Positions 37,801-50,348 of a stretch of 64,000 nt of DNA are shown here, one piece after another. Each line of letters starts with the position of its first letter. Within the stretch, counting starts at the first letter, position 1. The stretch is taken from the NCBI GenBank assembly GCA_029961685.1, contig JARWKL010000011.1:4404501-4468500 (forward strand), in the 5' to 3' direction. Source of the DNA: Aristolochia californica (taxonomy: Eukaryota > Streptophyta > Magnoliopsida > Piperales > Aristolochiaceae). The position numbers and the translations under genes are program-made. The notes beneath the pieces were generated by a model. That model saw only the letters and a program-made list of their open reading frames with translations. It made no database searches and had not been told where the DNA came from.

Positions 37801-40800
37801 AGTGTGCTTTTCTTGGTTATGTTATACCTTAAAAGGGTTATGTTTGTTATGATCCACATGCTCGTCGTATACGTGTTTCTCGGAATGTGGTTTTCTTTGA
37901 AAATCAATTTTTTTTCCATCTCATGTTGAGCCGCCATTTGCATCTTTCTCTCTTCTACCTTGTTTTGATGATTCTCCGACAATTGTGGAAAGGTTCAAAC
38001 CTGGTTTTTGTGTATGGAAGACGTAGTGGACATGAGTCTGGGTCTACTTCCTCTGTGCCCCCTCACGATCTTGTCCTAGTGCCTGATCCTACTCCTGCTC
38101 CAGCGGTCTACTCGCCTTTCTAGGCCTCTTCATTGGTATGGTTTCTCCTCCACTGTCTCTCCTGTCGCTACTTTATCCTCTATTTCCATTCCCACTTGTT
38201 ACAAACAGGCCATGACACATGAGTGTTGGCAGAATGCAATGCAAACAGAACTTCGAGCACTTGAGGAGAATCACACTTGGGATATTGTTCCTTGCCCTCC
38301 TACAATTAAGCCTCTTGGGAGTAAATGGGTTTTCTTTGTCAAACTTCGCTCTGATGGCTCTTTGGATCAGTACAAAGCTCGTCTAATAGCTCTGGGCAAC
38401 AAGCAGGAATATGGGATTGATTATGAAGAGACATTTGTGCCAGTTGCCAAGATGACCACGGTCCATACTATATTCGCGATTGCAGCCTCTCAGTCCTGGC
38501 CATTGCATCAGATGGATGTGAAGAATGTCTTTCTCCACGGTGACCTCCAGGAAGATGTATACATGAAGCTCCCTTCGGGTATGACTACCTCCTATCCTGA
38601 TTAGGTTTGCAAGCTTCGTCGTCCTCTGTATGGGCTTAAGCAAGCCCCCCGGGCTTGGTTTGAGAAATTTTGTGGCACCCTTATTCTCCACAGGTTTACA
38701 CAAAGTCAGTATGATTCATCTCTATTCTATCATAAGTCTGCCGTGGGCATGGTCATTCTCCTAGTTTATGTGGATGACATCATTATTACTGGCACCGACT
38801 CTGGACTGATTCCCAAGCTGCAACAGGTGTTACATGCCACTTTCCATATGAAAGATCTTGGCCAGCTCACGTACTTCTTAGGGCTGGCAATCCATCATCA
38901 GGCCAATGGTATTTTCTTAAACCAGCATAAGTATATTCAAGATATTATTACCTTGGCTGGTTTGGAGGGCACCTCTTCTGTTGATACTCCTATGGAGGTA
39001 AATGTCAAATACAGGAAAGATGAAGGGGACCTTCTAGATGAACCTACTCTCTGTCGGCGCCTGGTTGAGAGTCTCATCTACTTGACCACTACTCGCCCTG
39101 ACATCTCCTATGCCGTTCATCAGGTCAGTCAGTTTATGTCCTCTCCTCGTCATCTCCATATTGCTGCAGTTCGACGCATCATCCGCTATCTTTGAGGTTC
39201 TCCTACTCGTGGATTATTCTTTCCTACAGGCTCATTTCTTCAACTTATTGCTTATAGTGATGCTGATTGGGTTGGGTGTCTGGATACCCGTCACTCTATT
39301 ACATGTTGGTGTATGTTTTTAGGTGATGCCTTAATTTCTTGGAGATGTAAGAAACAAGATCGTGTTTCTAAATCCTCTATTGAAGCTGAGTATCGTGCCA
39401 TGTCTACTGCTTGTTATGAGATTGTATAGCTACACGGTCTTCTTGCAGAGCTTGAGTTCCCTCAGACTACTTCTACCCCTCTTCATGCTGATAACACTAG
39501 TGCTATTCAGATTGCCACCAACCCTGTTTTCCATGAACGCACCAAGCACATTGAGGTTGAATGTCATTCTATCTGCGATACCTTGGATAGTCGGGTGATA
39601 TCTCTTCTTTACATTTCTTCGGATCTCCAAGTGGTTGATGTCTTTACCAAAGCAATGACTCGGCAGCGGCATCAATTTTTGGTCGGCAAATTGTTGTTGG
39701 TTGACTTACCAGCATCAATTTGAGGGGGGATGTTATCGTATATAAGGGCATTATTGTAAATTTGTATCTTATAAGGGCATTATTGTAAATTTGTATCTTA
39801 TAAGGGCATTATTGTAATTTCTGTCTTAAACTTCTATATCTATGTATCGAACAGAAAATCAGGTATCGAAATCGATCTCTTGGTTTGGGAAATCTTGTCA
39901 CTAACAAGAAGAGAAAGAAAGAACTAAGTGGACCCATTTAGGGTCACATGTCACACAACTATGCAAAATGGTTCACAGGCAATGCCTTAGTAAACACTCT
40001 GCTAGTTGATCTTCAAACTGGATAAATGAGTACTAATTCCCACTCTGCACTGCTTCACAAATAAAGTGTGGTATGCTCATAGAATGCTGAACTGTTGGCA
40101 ATGAAGGTAGATGCTTGATTGTCACAGGCTATAGTCATTGACAAAGGAACTCATATCTGCTGTGTGAGCTATAGTCCTATATTTTTCTTCAATACTTGAT
40201 CTTGCCACAACAGTTTACTTTTTATTTTTCCATGAGACCAAGTAAAAGTTAACATGTCATAACACACAAACACACACAACTATGGACTTGCAGCACTTAC
40301 AATCAGCAAACCCAATACTCAAAAAGAGAGTTTTCACGATTGTACGACTGGTAACCCTACCAACATCAGCAACAGCTCTCCCACATAAACCTCATTTTTT
40401 AATTATTTTTTGAAAAAGGATGTATATATTAACAAAGAGAATTACAAAGAGCCAAGGAGCATAACCCTAACAACAAGAGAATCAAGGAGCATAACCCTCC
40501 CACATAAACCTCATGCAGCAACATATATGCAGAAACCCTCTCTTCAACACTGGAGGGCTCTGAGTTGAGCATTATGTAGGCTATCATCTTGGAAGGTTCC
40601 AGACAGAAAAACACATGATGAAATCTTTTAATCAGAAACCATCAAGAAGCATGCAATGATTCTACTCACCATTTTGCAGCTGAAATCCAATGAACGTCTC
40701 GAGATGTGCTTACTAATCTGGGATTGGTTTTGAATTTGAAACAAGGTTCTTTACTTGTTTGGTTTGAAACCTCATTAATGTCAAATTATAACCCTGCCCC

Positions 40801-43800
40801 TCTGAGCTTACAAGCTGAAAATAAGAAAAAAAGTAAACTCAACACCACTAAATAAAATTAATTAATTTCTCACAATATGATCTTCAGACTCATTATCTAA
40901 AAGACAATGTTTGCATTGTTTAACCTAAACCACCTGATCTATGTTGAGAGAATTTTGCCATTAGAGACAACCTACATAAAAGGCTTGACTTTTAGCTGGA
41001 CTTTGTCATCCTCTGCAGATAAAAAATTGAAAAAAACCTAGTGCAAGGGAAAAAAAAAATTAAAAAAGAAACGTTTTTCCAAAAACAGCAAGATACAAAC
41101 CCTGCAAATGGCTAAATTGTTTAAAAGCCATCAAAATTATATATGACCTGAAAAGAGGAATCTTTTCTTGCAAACCAACATAGATACATAGATAGATAGA
41201 AATAATGTTACTAAATTCATATAATATGGTGAAATAAGAGGATTTTAATGGTCAAGTTCTGTCCTGATTTCCAACATTCGCCACTCACATGTCATTTCAA
41301 AAAAAAAAGTTCTGTCCTGATTTAATCAACCTAGGCAAACTACTGTTTTCTCGTGTATGGAAAAATATCAGCTGGTAGCACAAACCCTTTTTGAAACAAT
41401 AAATATCTTGAAGCTCCTACATGGTTTTCATTATTCACACACATCATGGACTGCCTTGCCCTCATTTTGATATGCAATTATTGCAATTCCTGGTCTGTCT
41501 AACATTTCTTTTGCTGTAGGACATGAGTCGTTCGGCATCAGGGTCCCACCATAGTTCTGATTCTGGGGAGGTTTCTGTTGGCAGGATTTTCTCCTCTCCT
41601 GTAAACAATTTTACTGGGGATTTATACAATCCCTTTGGGAGACAAGATTCTGCAGGCTCCCAGAGCAACACTGCATTTAGCATGGGTGCCAATGATGACC
41701 CTCCCAGATCCAATCCTCCATCCTTTAATTCAAAGACTGTTCTTCCAAATCAGTGGCAAGAAGTTGCAAGGTATAGCCCTTCCCGTGTCCGTACAGCATT
41801 AGCACAACGGACTGCTAATTCTTCCTCAAAAGACCTCCTTGAAGCTGCAGAAGATAAAATTGAGGAGCTCCGTTCAGAAGCCAAAATGTGGGAAAGAAAT
41901 GCAAGGAAGTTAAAGCTTGATCTAGATACACTAAACAAGGAATATTCTGAACAGTCAAAGCATCAGAGGGATATGAATTTGGAGCTTTCTGCTTCATATA
42001 GTGAACGTGATGGCTTGAAACTTGAGATTGACCAGCTTCAACAGTTATTGGAAGAGCAAAAAGCTTCTGATATTTTTAAAAAAACAGAAGCGGTGGCCAA
42101 CTTGCAAAGGCAATTGGAAGATGAGCTGAAGTTTCATAAACAATCCAATTCTGATTTATCTCTTCAATTGAAGAGAACTCAAGAGTCGAATATTGAGCTT
42201 GTTGCGATTCTCCAAGAACTGGAAGAGACCATCGAGCAGCAGAGACAGGAGATAGAAAATCATTCATCAAGGAAGACAGAGATGTTAGAGCTGCAGGAAT
42301 CTGAAAAAAAGTTGCAGGTTTATGTGGAATCATTAGAGAGGAGCTTGGAAGAGACCATCGAGCAGCAGAGACAGGAGATAGAAAATCATTCATCAAGGAA
42401 GACAGAGATGTTAGAGCTGCAGGAATCTGAAAAAAAGTTGCAGGTTTATGTGGAATCATTAGAGAGGAGCTTGGAAGAGAAAACCCAAGAGATTAAGCAG
42501 ACTCAGTTAGATTCTGATGAAGAATGGAAAAGTAAACTATCTGCCAAACAGGACGAGCTTACTAAATTACAGGAAAAGTTATCAGATACATGTGTTGAAA
42601 ATGATGTTGATCTGATAACGGAAATCAATTTCTTAAAAGCTAAAGTCCAGGAGCTTGAGATGGACTGTAATGAGCTTACAGAGGAAAATTTGGCACTTAT
42701 ATTTAAGATGAAGGAATCACAAAGAAGCTCAACTGGGACGGAGGGTTCTCTGGATTTGGAATATCAAAATTCTGAACTTAAAGCAAAGGTGTATGAACTT
42801 GAGCAGAAAATAAAAGAGAAGGAAATGGTAGAGAAGGAGCTCATAGAGCTTCAGAACAAGTGCACAGATTTAGAAACTCAACTTCATAATTTCAAGGAAA
42901 AGGCTTATGATCTTAGTGAGGAAATCCATAAACGACTCCAAGCGGAAACCAATGTGAAGGAATTTGCTGAATCAGAATGGCAGTTACATCATTTCCAAGA
43001 TAGAGAACTTTACTGGGAAGATCAGCATTCTGTTACCTCAACAAGTACTGCAGACACTGAATTATGTAGGCCTGTTGAACAATTGAATAGATTCCCAAAT
43101 CCATTTATGTTGCATCAGATGAGTTGTGAGAACGGTGAATTTCAAGTGAATATCGTAAATGAAAAGTCTACAAGCTTGGAAAATACTAATCTTTCTGTCC
43201 AGCAATCCAAAATTATGAAGCCAAAACTGCAATCTGATTTTTGTAGGGAATTAGCAGAGAAAAACTATGAGATTGAGAAATTGCAAGCTTCCTTATCATT
43301 CAAAGAGGAGGAGAATACTGCACTAATAAATTCAGTAGCAGAGCTAGAAACTATGGTTTCTAACTTGCAAAAGCAAAAAGGTGAATTGGAGGAAAAATTA
43401 GAAACTGCAAAGAGGGAAACTGACATTACCTCCAAATGTTTGGATGATGTAAAACAGGAAATGATGGTGCTCACAAGCAGTATGGATTTACAAATATCTA
43501 ACTCTAAGTTGCTCGAAAGAAGATCAAGGGAGCTAGAAGCTACAAAAGCTGAACTTGAATCCCATTTATCAGAGCTTGAAGAAGAAAATATACAGTTATT
43601 TGAACGTATATCAGGTATGGAAGCTCAGTTACGATACTTGACAAATGAAAAAGAGGCCAGTAGATTGGAATTAGAAAACTCTCGTTGCAAAGTTATGGAT
43701 CTTCAGAATGAAATTGAAAGACAGGTTACTGAAATTGAGAGACAAAAAGTGGAAACAAAGCAAAGACTGCAGGAAAGCCATAATAAGTTTTCAAAAGCTC

Positions 43801-46800
43801 ATGAAGAATCAGAAATTTCTAAGAGGGGGAACTTAAAACTGCAAACTACCATTGAAAACCTCATGGAGGAGTGTAGTTCTCTTCAGAGTGTGAATGAAGA
43901 TTTGAGAAGGCAAAGAGTGGAATTACAAGAAAAATGTACCAATTTAGAATCCAAATTAAGAGAATCACAGCAAAGTCTTACCACATTTTGTAAATATTTT
44001 GAGATTTTAGATGTCAAACTCTCTTCAATGGAAAGGGAAGTGAGCTCCAAAGAGACATATCTGATTTCAGAAATAGAAGCTCTTTTTCTTGAACAGAAGG
44101 ACTATGACAGGAAGCTTACTGAGGCACAAAATTTGTTAAATGGGGCTTACTTTGAAAAGTTGGCAGAAGTTGAGAGCCTTCATAGAGAGGTTACTCACCT
44201 CTCTGCACAGATATCTTCAAGTCTTGATGAAAGAGAGAAAATTGCATCTGATGCTGTACTTGAGGTATCAGGACTACGTGCAGATAAAGCAAAACTGGAA
44301 GCTTCTCTTCAAGAAGTTGTTCCCAAGGTCAGGGTTTATGAGAGCGAGCTTAATGATCTCCGTATAGAATCAAAAAATACGATACAAGAGTTAAACAATA
44401 ACCTCAATGCTTCTAAAGATAAGGAAAATCTCCTTAGACACGAGTTTGAGAATATGAAAAAATTAGTGGAAGATTCAAAATTTAGTGAGGAGAACAGCAA
44501 CCTTGTGTTGGGTGACCTTGAAGTGAAGCTTAAAACATCAGAATATAGAAGGCAACAGCTGGTAGAAGATGTTTCCTACTTGAGAGAGGAACTACAAAAG
44601 ATATCATATCTTCAAGATGAAATTTTGTCTTTAAAGAACTCACTTGATGAAATAAAATTTGAGAAGGTTAAAGTGGAAGAGTTATTACAATTACTATCAG
44701 AAGATTATGAAGAACTGAAAAGAGAGAAATTTTCTCTATTAGAGAAAATTTCTAGCATGCAGAAGGGTTTGGCTGAAGGTGAGGAGGCCAAACTCGGTAA
44801 GGTTGCCTTAGAAGAGAAGCTTCTACGGTTGGAGTGTGATCTAAATGCTAGAGAAGCCTTGTGTGCTCAGGATGCTGATCTGAAAAATGAACTTGGTCGA
44901 GTTAAGAGATCAAACAGCCAATTTCAACGAAAAATACAACAGCTTGAGGAGGAGAAAGATGAATGCATGAGGAGATCTAAAACCCTTGAAGAGGAACTGC
45001 AGGTGAAGAATGGCCACAAAAATTCGATGGAGAAAGACATTGACTCGAGACATGGACATCTTCTGGAGTTCCATGGCTCAGAGAAGCTGCAATTCTTACA
45101 GGTTTGACTTGATTTAAATCTTTCCGTTCTTCTATATATAATCTTATCCAGTAGTGCATGGAATTGAATAAATAATTTTTGTGATTGTGTTAAAGTGTAA
45201 GGGTATTTTGTAATTTACTATGGTGTGTTGTGTCCTTAAGTTATAGTTAGAAAAGTGTTGATTAGACATGTCCAATGATGTATTTTTGCCTTTTTTGTTG
45301 TTTTCTATGCTTGTAAGTGATATAGGTGTAGTAGGGGTATTATGAACTTCAGGTGCAATGGAAGCAATGGGCTTGCTTTAAGTGGCTGGCTGAGGGCGAC
45401 GCCAACACAAAGTTCTTTCATGCTATTGCCTCGGCTTGCCGGAGGACTAACCGAGTCACCTCGGATAAGGCCTCTATTAATTATGCTCTTCTTAAGTTTT
45501 TTCACAGATCTTTGCAGGGAAGACTGCCACCACCGCCCCCGTCTATCTAGCCTTTGCTTCACCTCGGTCTCTCCTCCTTGGTGGCCTTTATTGAGTTACC
45601 TTTCTCGGATTTGGAATTTTTTTTTTAAGAAGTGTGTCTATAGATTAAAAAAGAAAAGAACAAACAAACCTAGGTCAGGGGGCCTGCCTCCACAACAAGG
45701 TGTTAGAGTGAAATGCCCTTTTTGGCCTGGGTGTCTGCCAAGTGGTTGGCAGAGCGAGGAATGTGCTTCCAATTACAATTTAAATGAGAAAATAAATTAC
45801 ATATCTCCGAATACATATCCCAGTGATGCCATGGGGGCTTGATGGACTTTGCACACCAGTTGATGATCACCTTTGAATCGGCTTCAATGCAGAGAGGACC
45901 CGAGAGATGATTTGAGAAAATTTTGATTTCGTTTAACCATCCCGAAAGTTCCACTGTTGTAGAGTTAGAGTTGGCAAGGGGGCCCGCATAAGAGAAGAGG
46001 AGGTCGCCATTCCCACATGACCCGAGCATTCGAGAGCACTCCCATCAAAGTTAAGCTTGAAATGGCTCAGTGGGTGCGGGGTACATATAACCATGATCGG
46101 AGGGTGAGAGGGCTGACAGAGCCCTGCAATCATTTGCCAATTTTCCCTGAAGTTGGTGTCACTAAAGTTTCTGAATTCTTTTCTGTTAAGGAGCCAGATA
46201 GTTGGCTGGAGATTTGCTCTGTTAGAACTTCGATAGGGGAGGATTTGAATTTGAATTTTCTCTTGTTATGCTCTTTCCATAGAACCCAAATGATATGACC
46301 AATACAACATGATATAATCATTTTCTCGGATTTGGAAGTTGAGGATGCGGTTTTGGGCCTCGACGGGTATATTGGAGAATTCTACAGAACTTGTTGGCCT
46401 ACCTTGAGGAAGCACGTTATCTCCATGGTCTGCAACTTTTATGATCGTAGTATCACTTTTAAAAGCATTGGTGCCTCCAACATTGCGCTGGTGCCCAAGA
46501 AAGCTAATGTTGAGTGCCCCCATGATTTCAAACTGATCAGCCTTGTCTCTAGCCCGTACAAGATCATTGCTCGCATCCTGGCTCGCTGTTTCAAGGCTGT
46601 TCTCCCCATCATCATCCATCGTGGTCAATGTGCTTTTATCCGTGGCCGTGACATCCTCGACTCTGCCATGGTCACTCACAAGATTATTGTTCACTTTGTC
46701 AAGTTGGGCCTCCAACAGTTTTTCCTCAAGATTGATCTTGAAAGGCCTTGAGCTGGTCCCTTCTGGATGGTATTCTTCAGCACATGGGCTTTGGGGCCAG

Positions 46801-49749
46801 ATGGAGATTTTGTATCCACAGTTGTATCTCTTCGGTCTCTTACTCCCTGCTTCTCAACGACACACCTGTGGCTTTTTTCATGGCTCTTGCAGCATTCGGC
46901 AAGGATATCTCCTCTCCTTGCTGCTCTTCAATATATTATTGCGGAGTAACTATCCTCTATGTTTTGCCCGTAGCCTTGGCTGGCTTGACACTGTCTATGA
47001 CCAGAGTTGCTTTGATATTCCTTTACTTCATGAATGCATGCTGGCAGACTGGTCATATGCGCTAAATAGAAAAGCTTGTGCGCGAGTTCGAATCCCCGCG
47101 GGTGCAAAATTTTGATTTTGAGAATCGAGTCGGCTCGGTCCTCTCTCGAGCGAGCCGACTCAGCCTGTCTGAGTCGACCCGATCCTCCCGATTCGACCCT
47201 TAACATCCGAGTCGCGCCAACCCGACCGACTCGTCTCAACCAGCCTGATTCTCCGCAATTGATTTGAGTTGACTCGTAATTTAAATCAAACCTAACTTAG
47301 GTTTAAAAAAAAAACAAAGGTGATTCGGAGAAAAATGGCGCTTCTGGATCCAAAGTTGCATCTCCTCTGCAACTTTGGATCTCTCTCGATTGCTATTGTG
47401 CTCTTGCTATGTCAAAAGCAGTCGTTCTCCTTTATTTTCCTTCATTGTCGCTCCTCACAAGTGAAAATAAATTCATTTTCTCTTTCATTGATCATTATAT
47501 GCTAGAAGAATTTTGATATGCAATTTAATGGTTCTCTTCATGAGGGTAGGTTTAAATTAAAATCTGATGGTAGCTCAAGAGGAAACCTACGCCCTGTGAG
47601 GGGAGGTGGGGTTTTCACGAATCATTGAGTAATATCATTTGCATATTTTCTACTTCTCTTGGGTATTGCGACTCTACTAAGGCTGACCTTCGTTCTCTTC
47701 TTTATGGTTCCGGAATTTTTTAGTAGTTCTCTTGTCCTTTAGAAGTGGAGGGTGATCCAACTAGGATCTTTAGTAGGTTCTGCTCAAGACAGATGCCTTG
47801 GTGTTTTCTGCATTTTTTTTTTTTTTTTGGTGAGATTTTTTGACATTGCATGTTAGCTTCAGACCCCTAGGAGTGCCAATTCTATAGCAGATAGCATGTG
47901 CTGGGTTCTCTCCGTCGCTTTCTTTCAGGAGAGCAGTTCCCTTAGTTTATCTATCTTTCATGTACTTCTCACTATTTTCCAAAAGAAGAAAAAAAGAAAT
48001 GTGATGATAAGATTAGCTCCCTTGCTTATTGCTAAGTCTGTGTGTCATGCGAGTAACAAAATATTTTATACATTAGAAACAAAGAAAATGTGTACCATAT
48101 GCCATGTGACACCTAATAAGACATAGCAACTCTTATAGTTAGACGTGCTTGTGTAGTGACATTTTGAACGTGCTGTTTCTCTTCTATTTAAGGATGAACA
48201 GGAGGGCCATGACAAGAAAGACTCATCACTGGTAGAGAGGACAGATCATCTTGATAAGATCCAGATGCTTGAAACTAAACTTGCTGAAGCTATGGAAGCA
48301 AACAACCTGTATAAGATGCAGCTTAGGAGGTAAGTTTTTCTGCTCAATTTTGATATTTTAACCTACTGTAAAGAACACCATCCATCTGATTATGCCTTCA
48401 CGTTTGTGATTGTCTGACTTTAAATGAGGGAAAAAAGAAGGAAGAAAGAAGAAGAAAATGGTAGAAAATATGAATTGTCAAGCCTAATGACTCTCAACAT
48501 ATGACTATTTGTTAATAAGTATCTCTAGATACAATATACATCAACCTTCCCTAGTTTGAGTAGGAAACAAATATGTAATTAAAATACACAAATAGTACGT
48601 GAACCAAGGCAGAGTCTAGTAAGTTTTCTCTTCTACATAACATAAGTAACGTTCCCCTTCATATAGACCATAGATATTCTACTTGTCACCAATAGATGCC
48701 AACTGAGTTTATACCGAAACTTTCTAAAGAGCTTTGCTAGCTAATCCTGGAAAATGGAATGTGTTGATTGGTTGAGTTCTTCCTACACCTTGTGGCAAAT
48801 TTGTTGGCTGTGTATGGGCTTTGCAACTGTTAAACACACTTTTTGGACAAGATTAGTAATTAATTCCCCCTCAAGCTGGGGAGTTCATAGCATGGAGGTG
48901 TAACTTCAACCTGACGAATATCTGAATGGACAGAGTATAGGGCAGATTAAAAGCTTACAGGCTACAAAAAATAATTAAGATGAAGAGAGGGACACCCAAA
49001 ATTCTAACTAGACAGTAAGACAGAATAAAAAAGAAGGGCGATTAAACACAAGAGTAAAAATACAATCAACAAAAATATGAAAGATAGTTTTGAACTGAAA
49101 ATAGTGACAAGAATCACTAAATAGAAAAACTTGAGTAGGAAATATTGGAATAATTTTATTGCACTAATAACATATCATAGTTAGAAAAGAATCATCCCAT
49201 AAATTTACAAAAAAGGAGATCAGCCCAAGAAACTAAAAATGAAGGGTCTAATCAAATTCCAGAATAGAAGGAAGCTTTATTGTCCAAAATAAAATAGAAG
49301 GACATGTTCCAATAAAAAAGAACTTGGGAAAGCCATAAGAAGGCTTGGACAAGGAAAGAGGATTGGTTCTAAACTTAGAAAGAAAAAATACTAGAGTTCC
49401 CAATGTAATAAGAAGGTTGATCTCCCAAATAAAAAAGGAGTCCTTATTTAGATTCCACACAGCCTTCTCCATAAAAAATATCACCGAATACCTATATGTC
49501 TAGTTGATAATAAGGAGTGCAACTAATAGCATAAAGCCTGTATCATTCCAAAAGAAGGTAGAAAAGCTAGTGCATGTAGAAAATAGGGATAACATCTCTT
49601 GAATTTCTAGCCGACAGAAGATTGATCACATTGTTAGATTTTAGGGTTCAAGCTGGACTTGATTGAAATATTGTATTCAAGTGGGGAAGAAGAGAGGAGG
49701 AAGTAGGATACACATGGGAAGGAAAACTTAAATGAAGTGGGTTATGGTG

Positions 49750-49785
<36 letters not shown>

Positions 49786-50307
49786 ACAAGGGTGTAATTT
49801 TCTGATATCACATAAGCTGTTGTAGGGTGTCACACATGAAGGGTATTTTTAATTTTCTCCTTCGGATCAAGCTCAATTTTGATGATAGCGCCCTTGGCAG
49901 CCTTGTTGTTGCTGGCTTTGGTGGCGTTTTCGGGACTCTAGTCACTCTCCTCTTATCACTTTCTCAGGGCCCTTAGCTATTGTTGATTCTACCTCGACGG
50001 AAGTCTTTTCGTCTTTTTGGACGACCTTAATGGTCCTTTGCTCATTGAGGGTGACTCCAAAGTTGCTATTGGCTGGTGCTCCGCCTCTGCTTTGCCCCCT
50101 TAGAGACATTGGAATGAGTTGTATCAATTTTTTATATTACTTCTATCATTATTTTTGGTCCCATGTACCTAGATCAACAAATTCTTTTACTGACAAGCTT
50201 GCAAAGTAAAGGGCCTCCCTCCAATCTCTTATTGTAAAAGGAGGACCCCTCTTTAAGTTGTTTGTTCTTTGCTCTTGTCCTTTGCAATAAACTTGTACCA
50301 TTTAATT

Positions 50308-50348
<41 letters not shown>

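Larger units (their letters stand above)
35672..39906 (+). mobile_element. Ty1-copia retrotransposon, nearly complete but inactive, 5' LTR missing
   Basis: Order on the plus strand: Gag (35672-36347, [16 protein letters not shown]), CCHC knuckle (about 36375-36425, frameshifted), protease DSGASNHC (about 36670), pre-integrase WHKRIGHPN, integrase ([38 protein letters not shown]), reverse transcriptase ([17 protein letters not shown] with YVDD at 38767-38778), RNase H ([25 protein letters not shown]), polypurine tract TTTGAGGGGGGA (39719-39730) and the 3' LTR (39731-39906). Stops at 36036, 37831, 38602, 39195 and 39427 plus frameshifts disable it. No 5' LTR or primer-binding site precedes gag. 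Confidence 0.93.

Noticed and set aside
36816..37832. 338-aa plus-strand ORF as a host gene
   Set aside because: Clear copia integrase with zinc finger and D-D-E motifs inside a broken gag-pol.
42076..42459. Minus-strand ORF with internal repeat opposite exon 6
   Set aside because: Shadow of the coding exon; its repeat is the 126-bp duplication read backwards.
47042..47100. tRNA-like segment with box A (TGGCAGACTGG) and box B (GAGTTCGAATCC)
   Set aside because: The box A match lies in the degraded FADD region of a LINE, and no cloverleaf with paired acceptor and T stems can be drawn.
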